A stretch of 64,000 nt of DNA, from the NCBI RefSeq assembly GCF_000425285.1, contig NZ_AUDD01000015.1:1-64000 (forward strand). Direction: 5' to 3'. Source of the stretch: Acidipropionibacterium jensenii DSM 20535 (GTDB lineage: Bacteria; Actinomycetota; Actinomycetes; Propionibacteriales; Propionibacteriaceae). The notes below the pieces were generated by a model, which saw only the letters and a list, made by a program, of their open reading frames with translations, had not been told where the DNA came from and did no database searches. Below, in pieces: positions 42,404 to 50,568 of this stretch; position 1 is the first letter of the stretch; each line of letters starts with the position of its first letter. A program made the position numbers and the translations under genes.

Positions 42404-42419
42404 ATTTGTTCTGACAAAT
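42404..42419. promoter_or_regulatory. Operator site 3 upstream of the LacI gene
   Basis: ATTTGTTCTGACAAAT is a perfect palindrome of 6-bp arms around four bases and matches the ATTTG-N4-GACAA motif of the two operators at 36.8-36.95 kb. It lies 45 bp before the proposed GTG start of the regulator, suggesting autoregulation. Confidence 0.65.
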
Positions 42420-42464
42420 AACTCGCAGCTTCTGACGTTGCCGCTGGCGGTAGCATCACCCGAC

Positions 42465-43643
42465 GTGGATGGCGCACAGGGGCGAACACCGCACAGGGTC
42501 ACGATTCGCGACGTCGCGAGACTGGCCGGCACCTCGACGTCCACCGTCTCGGTGGCTCTGTCGGGCGGCGGGAAGGTCTCCGAGGCGACCCGCAGGCGGG
42601 TCATCGACGCCGCCGACCGGCTCGGCTGGCGGCCAGACCGCAGAGCCTCGGGACTGCGGCGATTCCACTCCCGGTCGGTGGGGGTGGTCTACGAGGTCGA
42701 GCAGTCCTTCCAGGCGCATCTGCTCGACGCCCTCTACGTGGGGCTGTCCGGCGAGCACCTCGAGGTGATCCTGGCCGGGGCCACCGCCCATCACACCGAG
42801 CAGATGTGCATCGAGGACCTCACGCGCGAGGGTTGCGAGGCGATGGTGCTCACCGGTTCTGGACTCAGCGACCAGGAGATCGCCGCGGTGGCGAGGCGCC
42901 TGCCGGTGCTGAGTCTGTGTCGACAGGTGGCACTGGGGGGTGTCGATGTCGTCGCCTGCGACTCGCGCTCGGGGGTCGCCGGGGCGGTGGATGCCCTGGT
43001 CTCCCTGGGGCACCGCCGGATCGTCCATGTCGGCGGATCGGGTCAGCCGATGGCCGATGCCAGGGAGCAGGGGTACGTGGAGGCGATGACCCGCCACGGG
43101 CTGGCGGGGGAGATCCGCGTGCTGCCCGGCGGGTCGACCATCGAGGCCGGGGTGCTGGCCGGGCACGCGCTGTGGGCGATGGCCCCCGCGCCGACCGCGG
43201 TCACCTGTTTCAACGACATGTGCGCGGCGGGCCTGGTCCGGCAGTTGCGGATGATCGGGGTGCGGGTCCCCGACGACATCAGCGTGGTCGGCTTCGACGA
43301 CGCGCCGGTGGCCAGCGATCCCACCACGGCCCTCACCACGGTCCGTCAGGACGTCACCCTGCTGGCGCGGCTGGCGGCGAGGGTGCTGCGTACCCGGGTG
43401 GAGGCCGGCGGTCCGGTGCGGCCCGGGGCCGAGCGGGCGGTGACGGTGCCCGCGGTGCTGGTGACCCGTTCGACGACCGGGTCCCCCGCGGTCGTAACGA
43501 TTCGACTCGGCCGGCAATCCGTTCACCCAGTCGCCAGTCTCCCGATCGAATCGTTTTTTCATGTCAGTACGTTTATCACTTTTCGGATGACATGGGGCAT
43601 CATCGTTGTGCCGGTGCACTGGGGCACCGTCCGCGGCCAATGA
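42465..43643 (+). CDS. LacI-family regulator of the inositol block
   Basis: N-terminal LacI helix-turn-helix (TIRDVARLAGTSTSTVSVAL), hinge (LGWRPDRRASGLRR) and a sugar-sensor domain (VVYEVEQSFQAHLLDALYVG, GVRVPDDISVVGFDDAP). GTG 42465 is chosen because a TAGCAT box at 42451-42456 lies 8 nt upstream; the open frame continues upstream through the operator. The normal family end is reached near residue 342, after which about 50 hydrophobic or unrelated residues follow before the stop, an unusual tail. By position it controls the small gene, iolT and iolG, and by shared operator also the iolC and transaldolase promoters. Confidence 0.87.
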   Translation: MDGAQGRTPHRVTIRDVARLAGTSTSTVSVALSGGGKVSEATRRRVIDAADRLGWRPDRRASGLRRFHSRSVGVVYEVEQSFQAHLLDALYVGLSGEHLEVILAGATAHHTEQMCIEDLTREGCEAMVLTGSGLSDQEIAAVARRLPVLSLCRQVALGGVDVVACDSRSGVAGAVDALVSLGHRRIVHVGGSGQPMADAREQGYVEAMTRHGLAGEIRVLPGGSTIEAGVLAGHALWAMAPAPTAVTCFNDMCAAGLVRQLRMIGVRVPDDISVVGFDDAPVASDPTTALTTVRQDVTLLARLAARVLRTRVEAGGPVRPGAERAVTVPAVLVTRSTTGSPAVVTIRLGRQSVHPVASLPIESFFHVSTFITFRMTWGIIVVPVHWGTVRGQ

Positions 43644-43670
43644 GGGCCGCGGGACTGAGCAAGGAGCGTT

Positions 43671-43859
43671 ATGACTGAGAAGAAGGCCATCGGCGCGGGA
43701 GTCCCCTCCCGCGGACCGGTGGGCAGCGTGCGCACCGGGGCCCGCCAGGGTCTCCAGGAGCTATTCCCCGAGATCGACCGCAGCGTCGACGCCTGCATCG
43801 CGGACCGCGCTCAGGCGGCGGCGCGTCCGGTGTCCCTGCTGACCGGCCGCGACGAGTGA
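43671..43859 (+). CDS. 62-aa protein upstream of the inositol transporter
   Basis: Small soluble protein (MTEKKAIGAGVPSRGPVGSV...) with a conserved-looking helix RQGLQELFPEIDRSVDACIA. ATG 43671 has a good AAGGAG site, and the gene is 27 nt after the regulator and 10 nt before iolT, so translation is likely. No domain recognised. It could be a transporter-associated peptide or a small regulator. Confidence 0.65.
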   Translation: MTEKKAIGAGVPSRGPVGSVRTGARQGLQELFPEIDRSVDACIADRAQAAARPVSLLTGRDE

Positions 43860-43869
43860 GGTTGGAGTC

Positions 43870-45534
43870 ATGACCATGGACACGACACGTCCCGCCCCCG
43901 GGACCGATGAGCCCGACATCGCAGAAATGGTGGCCGGGACTCCGGCCTCCGGCAAGCATCGCGGCATCCTGGCGGTGGCCGGGGTGGCCACCCTGGGTTC
44001 TCTGCTCTTCGGCTATGACACCGGTGTCATCTCCGGTGCACTGCCCTACATGTACATGCCGCACGGTGCCGGCGGCCTTGCGTTGAACCCGGTCGAGGAG
44101 GGCCTGATCGGCGGCGTTCTGCTGATCGGTGCGGCCTTCGGCGCGGTGCTCGGCGGGACCATGTCGGACCGCTGGGGACGACGTCACAACATCACGATCC
44201 TCGCCGTGCTGTTCCTGTTCGGAGCCATCGGCACCACCTTCGCGCCCAGCGTGGCCGTGATGAGCCCGTTCCGGTTCATCCTCGGCTTCGCCGTCGGCGG
44301 CGCCTCCGCCACCGTGCCGGTGTACCTGGCCGAGACGGCCCCCAAACGCATTCGAGGGTCGATCGTGGCGATCGACCAGCTGATGATCGTCACCGGCCAG
44401 CTGCTGGCCTTCACGATGAACGCCGTCATCAACGCGGCGCACGGCGGACCGCAGATCACGGTGACCGCCAACCACAACGCCGACCAGCACGGCATCGGCC
44501 TCGGCCAGCGGTCCTGGGACTCGGTCCTCGCCCTGCAGGCCAGCAAGGGCGGCCCGATGGACGACGCGCAGTTCCACGCCTTCGTCAACAACCTGGTGGT
44601 CAGCGCGGGCAACGGCGCCGCCTGGCGGTGGATGCTGGTGCTCTGCACGATCCCGGCCATCGCGCTGTGGATCGGCATCCGGCTGATGCCGGAGTCGGCC
44701 CGGTGGTATCTCGTCAAGGGTCGCATCCGCGAGGCGATCGGCTCCCTCAAGCGGGTCCGCAATCCTGAGAAGGACGGGTCCCTGGAGGACGAGGTCACCG
44801 AGATGCTGGAGACTCGTCACCATGAGCGCGAGGAGGCCGGGGCCAGAGGCACCTTCAAGCACGTGTGGCAGACGCCATGGCTCCGCAAGCTGCTGTTCAT
44901 GGGCATCTTCCTGGCGATCGTCAACCAGACCACCGGTGTCAACACGATCATGTACTACGCCCCGAAGGTGCTGGAGTACGCCGGCATGACGACCTCCGCC
45001 TCGATCACCGCCCAGGTGGCCAATGGCGTGATGTCGGTGATCGGCTCGGCCCTGGGCCTGTGGCTGATCCTGCGGTTCCGCCGTCGTCAGATCCTCATCT
45101 TCGACGTCTTCGGTGTCGCCGCGGCGCTGCTGGCGATCGCCGGCGTGTTCCACTTCATGATCGCCCCGCACATCGCTGACGGCACCCGGCCGCCGGCCTG
45201 GACGGCCTACCTGGTGCTGGCCATGATGGCGCTCTTCATGCTCATCGTGCAGTCCACCAATGGCACCGTGGTGTGGACGATGCTGGGGGAGATGTTCCCC
45301 TCCAACGTCCGAGGCGTGATGAACGGCACGGCGATCTTCTTCATGTGGGTCGTCAACGCGATCATCACCTTCACCTTCCCCTCGATGATGGCCAGCCTCG
45401 GTGGTGGACTCACCTACACCATCTATGGCGTCCTCAATGTCGTCATCGGCATCGTCCTGCTCAAGATCATGCCGGAGACCTCCGGGAAGTCTCTGGAACA
45501 GATCGAGGGATACATGGAGAAGCGCTACTCCTGA
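43870..45534 (+). CDS. iolT: MFS sugar/myo-inositol:H+ symporter
   Basis: 554-aa sugar-porter-family importer with 12 membrane segments. Signature motifs are LFGYDTGVISGALPY (helix 1), DRWGRRHN, PVYLAETAPKRIRGS, PESARWYLVKGR after helix 6, NQTTGVNTIMYY, and the closing PETSGKSLEQIE. A roughly 50-residue insertion between the fifth and sixth helices (TANHNADQHGIGLGQRSWDS) is longer than in glucose porters but occurs in inositol transporters. ATG 43870 has GAGGTTGGAG upstream. A terminator follows; iolG comes next. Confidence 0.9.
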   Translation: MTMDTTRPAPGTDEPDIAEMVAGTPASGKHRGILAVAGVATLGSLLFGYDTGVISGALPYMYMPHGAGGLALNPVEEGLIGGVLLIGAAFGAVLGGTMSDRWGRRHNITILAVLFLFGAIGTTFAPSVAVMSPFRFILGFAVGGASATVPVYLAETAPKRIRGSIVAIDQLMIVTGQLLAFTMNAVINAAHGGPQITVTANHNADQHGIGLGQRSWDSVLALQASKGGPMDDAQFHAFVNNLVVSAGNGAAWRWMLVLCTIPAIALWIGIRLMPESARWYLVKGRIREAIGSLKRVRNPEKDGSLEDEVTEMLETRHHEREEAGARGTFKHVWQTPWLRKLLFMGIFLAIVNQTTGVNTIMYYAPKVLEYAGMTTSASITAQVANGVMSVIGSALGLWLILRFRRRQILIFDVFGVAAALLAIAGVFHFMIAPHIADGTRPPAWTAYLVLAMMALFMLIVQSTNGTVVWTMLGEMFPSNVRGVMNGTAIFFMWVVNAIITFTFPSMMASLGGGLTYTIYGVLNVVIGIVLLKIMPETSGKSLEQIEGYMEKRYS

Positions 45535-45551
45535 TCCGACCCCAGTACTGA

Positions 45552-45590
45552 TGAGGGCGGGCTCTCCCTTCAAGGGAGGGCCCGCCCTCA
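45552..45590 (+). terminator. Terminator after iolT
   Basis: TGAGGGCGGG pairs with CCCGCCCTCA, extended inward by CTCTCCCTT/AAGGGAGGG, then ATTGTGTT. Strong intrinsic-type terminator 18 nt after the stop. Confidence 0.8.
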
Positions 45591-45722
45591 ATTGTGTTAA
45601 CATTTCCGTGGTGACGGTGCCGACACAGTGAGTCCTGCTCGCAGGGCACCACCACAATCCCGCCGGTGGCGCGGCCACTGACCAGCATCAGTGCAGATGT
45701 CCTATGAGAGGTGTTCTCAATC

Positions 45723-46736
45723 ATGATTCGAATCGCAATCATCGGTGCCGGCCGCATTGGCCACGTCCACGCCCGCGCGGTGGCCAACCACCCGCAGGCC
45801 GAGCTGGTGCTGGTCTGTGATCCCTTCGAGAAGAATGCGAAGGAGCTGTCGGCGCAGTACGGCGTCAAGTACTGCCTGGACCCCCAGGAGGTGTTCTCCT
45901 CCCCGGACGTCGACGCGGTGATCATCGGATCCCCGACGCGGTTCCACGTGGACCACATCCTGGCCGCCGTGAAGGCCGGCAAGAAGGTCATGAGCGAGAA
46001 GCCGATCGCTCTCGACCTGGCCTCGGCCAAGCGCTGCGTCGACGAGCTGGGAGACGCCGCCGACCACGTGATGATGGGCTTCAACAGGCGCTTCGACCCG
46101 AGCTTCGCCGAGATCCACCACCGGGTCGCCGATGGCGAGGTCGGGGACCTCCAGCAGCTCATCGTCGTCTCCCGCGACCCTGCCGCCCCGCCGGCCGAGT
46201 ACGTGGCCGGGTCCGGCGGCATCTTCAAGGACATGACGATCCACGACTTCGACACCGTGCGGTTCTTCCTCGGCGACATCGCCGAGGTGACCGCGGTGGG
46301 TACCAATGTCGACGAGGCGATCAAGGCCCAGGGCGACTTCGACCAGGTCCTGGTCACGCTGAAGTCGGTCGACGGCAAGCTGGCCACCATCGTCAACTCC
46401 CGCAGCTGCGCATTCGGCTACGACCAGCGTCTGGAGGCCTTCGGAGCCGACGGCATGCTGAGCGCCGACAACCTCACCGAGACGGCGGTGCGCAAGGCCT
46501 CGGGGAACCAGACCGAGGCGAAGTCCGCGGTGATGGACTTCTTCCTGGACCGCTACGAGGACGCCTACCGGATCGAGCTGGGACACTTCATCGAGGCGGC
46601 CGCCTCCGGTGAGGCCGTCTCGCCGTCGGTGCGCGACGGGTACGCCGCCCTCCAGCTGGCCGAGGCGGCCGGCCTGTCGGCCAAGGAGGGACGGACCGTC
46701 GCCATCGAGGCGAACAAGGTGCCGGCGGCCGTCTGA
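45723..46736 (+). CDS. iolG: Inositol 2-dehydrogenase
   Basis: NAD-dependent oxidation of myo-inositol to scyllo-inosose, the entry step of the pathway. Gfo/Idh/MocA fold: Rossmann motif IGAGRIGHVHAR (residues 7-18), SEKPIALD with catalytic Lys93, FNRRFDPSF, and KDMTIHDFD with Asp170 and His174. 337 aa is typical. ATG 45723 follows GAGAGGTG. Separated from iolT by a terminator and 188 bp, so it probably has its own promoter. Confidence 0.94.
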   Translation: MIRIAIIGAGRIGHVHARAVANHPQAELVLVCDPFEKNAKELSAQYGVKYCLDPQEVFSSPDVDAVIIGSPTRFHVDHILAAVKAGKKVMSEKPIALDLASAKRCVDELGDAADHVMMGFNRRFDPSFAEIHHRVADGEVGDLQQLIVVSRDPAAPPAEYVAGSGGIFKDMTIHDFDTVRFFLGDIAEVTAVGTNVDEAIKAQGDFDQVLVTLKSVDGKLATIVNSRSCAFGYDQRLEAFGADGMLSADNLTETAVRKASGNQTEAKSAVMDFFLDRYEDAYRIELGHFIEAAASGEAVSPSVRDGYAALQLAEAAGLSAKEGRTVAIEANKVPAAV

Positions 46737-46763
46737 GTCTCGACGGACCGCGCGGTACCGCGG

Positions 46764-46839
46764 TGGCGGCCCCGAGAGGATTCGAACCTCCGACACATGG
46801 TTTAGGAAACCACTGCTCTATCCCCTGAGCTACGGGGCC
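46764..46839 (-). tRNA. tRNA-Arg (anticodon CCT)
   Basis: On the minus strand a complete cloverleaf starts GGCCCCGTAGCTCAGGGGAT and ends with GGTTCGAATCC in the T arm, an acceptor stem closing with CGGGGCC, discriminator G and an encoded CCA (46766-46764). The anticodon loop reads TTCCTAA, anticodon CCT, decoding AGG. 76 nt. Confidence 0.95.
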
Positions 46840-46942
46840 ATCATGGCCGTGCAACGGACCTCGACCAGCCTAGTGGTAGGGCCTCGCGAGACGCCAGCCA
46901 GCCTCTAGGATCGGACCTGACGCCTAGCCGGAAGGAACCATG

Positions 46943-48343
46943 ATGAGCGAAGCAGGACTTGTCGCCGCACAGCAGAAGATGACCAAGGCCGGGGTCGACC
47001 AGGCCGCCATTGACGTCTTCACCTCCTACTACCACCAGCTCGAGGAGGGCGGCACCGGGCTCATCCGTGAGGACACCATCAGTCCCCTCACGGACCCCCC
47101 GATGCTCGACGAGCTCGATGTTGACGATGCGGCCGCGGCGCAGGCCCTGGACCGCACCGTCATCATCAAGCTCAATGGCGGCCTGGGCACCTCGATGGGC
47201 CTGGACCGGGCGAAGTCCCTCCTGGAGGTCCGCGACGGCAAGACCTTCCTGGACATCGTGGTCGACCAGGTGGTGGCGGCCCGCCGCACCTACGGTGCGC
47301 GGCTGCCGCTGCTGTTCATGAACTCCTTCAACACCCGCGACGACACCCTCGCCCATCTGGCCCGGTACCCGGAGCTGAGCGTCGACGGACTGCCCCTGGA
47401 CTTCCTGCAGAACGAGGAGCCCAAGCTGAGGGCCGACGACCTCACCCCGGTGGAGTGGCCGGCCGACCCGAGCCTGGAGTGGTGCCCGCCCGGACATGGC
47501 GATCTCTACACCGCCCTGCTCGGCTCCGGGGTGCTCGACAAGCTGCTGGCCAAGGGGTTCAAGTACGCCTCGGTCTCCAACGGAGACAACCTCGGCGCCG
47601 TCCCGGACGCCAGGCTGGCCGGCTGGTTCGCCGCCTCCGGCGCCCCCTACGCCGCCGAGCTGTGTCGGCGCACCATCAATGACAAGAAGGGCGGGCACCT
47701 GGCGGTCCGCAAGTCCGACGGCCAGCTGATTCTGCGCGACACCGCTCAGACGGCTCCCGAGGAGATGTCCTACTTCACCGACGAGTTCCGCCATCCCTAC
47801 TTCCACACCAACAATCTCTGGTTCGATCTCGAGGCGCTGCGTCGAGTTCTCGATGAACGCCACGGGGTGCTGGGTCTCCATCTCATCCGCAATGAGAAGA
47901 CGGTCGATCCCAAGGACGCCGACTCCACCCCGGTGATTCAGATCGAGTCGGCGATGGGCGGGGCGATCGAGGTATTCGACGGGGCCACCTGCATCTGCGT
48001 GGACCGGTCGCGATTCCTGCCGGTCAAGACGACCAACGAGTTGCTCCTGCTGCGCAGCGACGTCTACTCCCTGGACGACTCCGCACATCTGGTCAAGAAC
48101 ACCGACACCACCTGCGAGATCGATCTTGACAAGCACTTCTACAAGAAGATCAATGACTTCTCGAAGCGCATTCCCGAGCCGCCGTCGCTGCGTGCGGCCA
48201 CCCGGCTGGCGGTGGCGGGGGACTGGACCTTCGGTTCAGGGGTGACCGTCTCCGGGAAGGCCCATCTGGTCGCCGGCAACGGTCCGGCAACGGTGCCCGA
48301 CGGCAGCACCCTCACCGGCGAGATCACTCCCGAGACCCTGTGA
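46943..48343 (+). CDS. UTP--glucose-1-phosphate uridylyltransferase (UGP2 type)
   Basis: Makes UDP-glucose from UTP and glucose-1-phosphate. 466 aa of the eukaryote-like UDPGP family, not the short bacterial GalU type: KLNGGLGTSMGLDRAKSLL nucleotide loop, PLLFMNSFNT, PPGHGDLYTALL, and YASVSNGDNLGA metal site. A C-terminal left-handed beta-helix-like end follows (TRLAVAGDWTFGSGVTVSGK). ATG 46943 is better spaced from AAGGA than ATG 46940. It overlaps the next gene by 4 nt. Confidence 0.93.
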   Translation: MSEAGLVAAQQKMTKAGVDQAAIDVFTSYYHQLEEGGTGLIREDTISPLTDPPMLDELDVDDAAAAQALDRTVIIKLNGGLGTSMGLDRAKSLLEVRDGKTFLDIVVDQVVAARRTYGARLPLLFMNSFNTRDDTLAHLARYPELSVDGLPLDFLQNEEPKLRADDLTPVEWPADPSLEWCPPGHGDLYTALLGSGVLDKLLAKGFKYASVSNGDNLGAVPDARLAGWFAASGAPYAAELCRRTINDKKGGHLAVRKSDGQLILRDTAQTAPEEMSYFTDEFRHPYFHTNNLWFDLEALRRVLDERHGVLGLHLIRNEKTVDPKDADSTPVIQIESAMGGAIEVFDGATCICVDRSRFLPVKTTNELLLLRSDVYSLDDSAHLVKNTDTTCEIDLDKHFYKKINDFSKRIPEPPSLRAATRLAVAGDWTFGSGVTVSGKAHLVAGNGPATVPDGSTLTGEITPETL

Positions 48344-48720
48344 GCGCGCAGCGGGCGGCAGCCCAGTGCTGGCAGGCGATCGCCGCGGTGCTCACCGGTG
48401 AGCGGCCCGAGCCGCCGGCCCGGCCGGACTGGCGGGCTGACTCGGTGGCCGACTGGTTGGTCTCACTGGGCTGGGACCGGCAGGCGCTGGGGGAGAGACG
48501 GCGGCACTGCCAGCAGGAGCGCCTGGTGTGGCCGGACCGGCTTCCCGACGATCTGGCGAGCGGTCTCGAGTTCGCCCGCTACTCGGCGCTGCTGGCCGAG
48601 GTGCGGCGCCTCCTCGGCGTGGACGGGCTGCCGAGCGCGATTCACCACGGACCGAGGATCATCGGCCCGGCGGAGGAGAGGCTGTTGCGCGAAGTGCCCC
48701 CGCACAGCGTGCAGAGCTGA
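48340..48720 (+). CDS. Small conserved protein of unknown function
   Basis: 126 aa, acidic/basic mixed and Trp-rich (QCWQAIAAVLTG, RPDWRADSVADWLVSLGWD, LVWPDRLPDDLA), no membrane segment or known motif. GTG 48340 overlaps the UDP-glucose pyrophosphorylase stop, so it is translationally coupled and may act with it. Its last codons form one arm of a 10-bp hairpin (GTGCCCCCGC at 48694, GCGGGGGCAC at 48721) that may terminate the transcript. Confidence 0.7.
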   Translation: MSAQRAAAQCWQAIAAVLTGERPEPPARPDWRADSVADWLVSLGWDRQALGERRRHCQQERLVWPDRLPDDLASGLEFARYSALLAEVRRLLGVDGLPSAIHHGPRIIGPAEERLLREVPPHSVQS

Positions 48721-48730
48721 GCGGGGGCAC
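48694..48730. terminator. Hairpin at convergent gene ends
   Basis: 10-bp perfect stem with a 17-nt loop containing the stop codon of the 126-aa gene; the mscL gene converges from the right, ending at 48769. Confidence 0.5.
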
Positions 48731-48768
48731 CTGGCAGGACTCGTGCGCGACGAGCCGACCCTGTCGGG

Positions 48769-49137
48769 TCAGTTGCTGCCATTCTTGGCGGCCAGCAGGT
48801 CGCGGATGTCGGCGAGCAGCTCCTCGGTGGTCGGGGGGACATCGTCGGGATCGTCGGTGACCAGCTTGGACTTGGCGTACTCGAAGGGCTTGACCAGGCC
48901 GAAGTAGATCACGAAAGCCAGGATGAGGAAGGCCACCACAGCGGTGAGGAAGGCGCCGATGTGGATTCCCCAGGGCACGAAGGTGGAGAAGTTCGGCGTC
49001 CCGCCGAGCTTTCCGATGAGGTCCATGATGATCGCCGTGAACGACTTGACAACGTCACCGAACGCGGCGCCGAGAATGAACGCGACGGCAAGCTCGACGA
49101 GATTGCCCCGCATGATGAAATCTTTGAAACCCTTCAT
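48769..49137 (-). CDS. mscL: Large-conductance mechanosensitive channel
   Basis: Emergency osmotic release channel, 122 aa. N-terminal amphipathic helix (MKGFKDFIMRGNLVELAVAF), pore helix 1 (ILGAAFGDVVKSFTAIIMDL), periplasmic loop, helix 2 (IGAFLTAVVAFLILAFVIYF) and a charged C-terminal bundle (PTTEELLADIRDLLA). The ATG at 49137 follows GGAGGGG; the longer frame to 49194 lacks a membrane-consistent start. First of several genes in a neighbourhood conserved in actinobacteria. Confidence 0.96.
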   Translation of the reverse strand: MKGFKDFIMRGNLVELAVAFILGAAFGDVVKSFTAIIMDLIGKLGGTPNFSTFVPWGIHIGAFLTAVVAFLILAFVIYFGLVKPFEYAKSKLVTDDPDDVPPTTEELLADIRDLLAAKNGSN

Positions 49138-49283
49138 AAACCCCTCCGGTCCTGGACTCGCCCGGTGAGTCCCGTACGCTATCGTCAACAGCACGGCAGC
49201 ATAGGTCTGCCGTCGGAGGAACTCCTCATTCTGGACGCGTTTTTCGCGACCGGAGGAAGGCCGGAGAACCGCCCGGGCCCGGT

Positions 49284-49952
49284 TCAGGTGATCACGACGC
49301 CGATCTCCTGACTGGACGCGTGGGTCGCAATTCTGGCCGCGCTGGCGGGATCGGTGCTGACCACCACCACCGAGTGGTCACCGGTGGTCGACAGTGCCCC
49401 GGAACTCGAACCGGTGAGAATGGTCCGGACCACTGCCGAGGGTGCCAGGGTCTCGGTCCGGGAGCCGTCGCCGGCCACCACGACGCTGACCGTCTGACCG
49501 ACCTGGAGCATCGCCAGCAGGGCCGGGTCGGAGATCGTGATCCCGGTCAGCGCGCCGCCCGGGCCCGCCCGAGGAGAACCCAGCAGGTCGGCCGAGGTGA
49601 GCACACTGCCGGCCGGCCGATCGGCGACCAGGGTCTGTCCGGTGGCCCGTGACGTCGCGGTGAGCGCCCCGGAGGGCACCAGGCGGCGGGGCATCTGCAC
49701 CATCTTGAGGGCGGATCCCTCGATCCTGGCACCCCCGGAGAGCGGACGGGAGGCGGCGACCACGGCCACCTCGGCCTCGGGACTCGGGCTCGAGGAGGAC
49801 GCGATCAGCCACACCACCGCGGCCAGCAGGAGAGCGGCGAGCCCGCGGCGATGTCGTGCGATGAGGACGTGAAGAGCCCGTCCGCGGGCGGGACGCCTGC
49901 CGGACGGGTCTGTGGAGACGGTGGACGAGTCACTGTGCGGGTGTGTTCTCAC
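49284..49952 (-). CDS. SAF-domain (CpaB-like) membrane protein
   Basis: 222 aa with a basic N-terminus, one membrane helix (GLAALLLAAVVWLIASSS) and an extracytoplasmic SAF domain (RPLSGGARIEGSALKMVQMP, GQTLVADRPAGSVLTSADL). Such domains occur in the pilus assembly protein CpaB/RcpC, but no Flp-pilus gene is nearby; stand-alone copies occur in actinobacteria beside mscL. GTG at 49952 is the likely start. Function uncertain. Confidence 0.8.
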   Translation of the reverse strand: MRTHPHSDSSTVSTDPSGRRPARGRALHVLIARHRRGLAALLLAAVVWLIASSSSPSPEAEVAVVAASRPLSGGARIEGSALKMVQMPRRLVPSGALTATSRATGQTLVADRPAGSVLTSADLLGSPRAGPGGALTGITISDPALLAMLQVGQTVSVVVAGDGSRTETLAPSAVVRTILTGSSSGALSTTGDHSVVVVSTDPASAARIATHASSQEIGVVIT

Positions 49953-50011
49953 ACCCCCACGTGTAGCGGCCGCCGGGAGAAATCAGCGGTTGTCCACAGG
50001 TGCGTCGAGAG

Positions 50012-50341
50012 TCAGTTGGCCGCCACCGGGGCTGTGGACGACGCTGGTGCGCTGGAGGTCGCGTCCGACCCGGTGGCCTTCGTGGTGCTCGCGGTGCTGG
50101 CGGTGCCGGTCGAGCTGGAGTGCTCGTGCTCGGGAGCCGGGGCGGCAGCGGCGGTGGCCCCATGGGTGTGATTGTCGGTCGAGTAGAACCCAGAACCCTT
50201 GAACACCACGCCCACCGCGCTGAAGACCTTGCGGAGCTTTCCCCGGCAGGAGGGGCAGGTGGTGAGTGCGGCATCGCTGAAACGCTGGACGACCTCGAGA
50301 TCGCGTCCGCACTCGGTGCAACGGTACTGATAGGTGGGCAT
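50012..50341 (-). CDS. FmdB-family zinc ribbon protein
   Basis: 109 aa. Residues 1-45 are a zinc ribbon with two CxxC knuckles (YRCTECGRDLEVVQRF and TCPSCRG), then FSAVGVVFKGSGFYSTD typical of the family, then a roughly 50-residue Ala/Ser/Thr-rich disordered tail. The ATG at 50341 follows GAGGAGAG; the earlier GTG in frame lacks family support. Possibly regulatory; exact role unknown. Confidence 0.9.
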   Translation of the reverse strand: MPTYQYRCTECGRDLEVVQRFSDAALTTCPSCRGKLRKVFSAVGVVFKGSGFYSTDNHTHGATAAAAPAPEHEHSSSTGTASTASTTKATGSDATSSAPASSTAPVAAN

Positions 50342-50568
50342 GCTCTCCTCGATCCGGTCCGATCGCACGATCGGGCGACCCTAATATGGTAGGTGACTGC
50401 GCCGCGTGCCCGAAACCGGCCACCCGGCGATGCCGACGGAGACCGCTGGGCGTCGCCCCGGCGTCACCCTGACCACGAGCGGAACGTCTGGTCCGGCCAC
50501 GCTATTCCTGGGCGTCCTGTCCTTCAGCATCACTGTCCGCGCGGGCGACACGTCCGGGCCGAGCGTCC

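Noticed and set aside
43669-45678. 669-aa minus-strand open frame
   Set aside because: Antisense to the inositol transporter; composition typical of a shadow frame.
48994-49952. SAF protein as evidence for a Flp pilus system
   Set aside because: No pilin, CpaF ATPase or TadB/C genes nearby; the domain alone is not sufficient.
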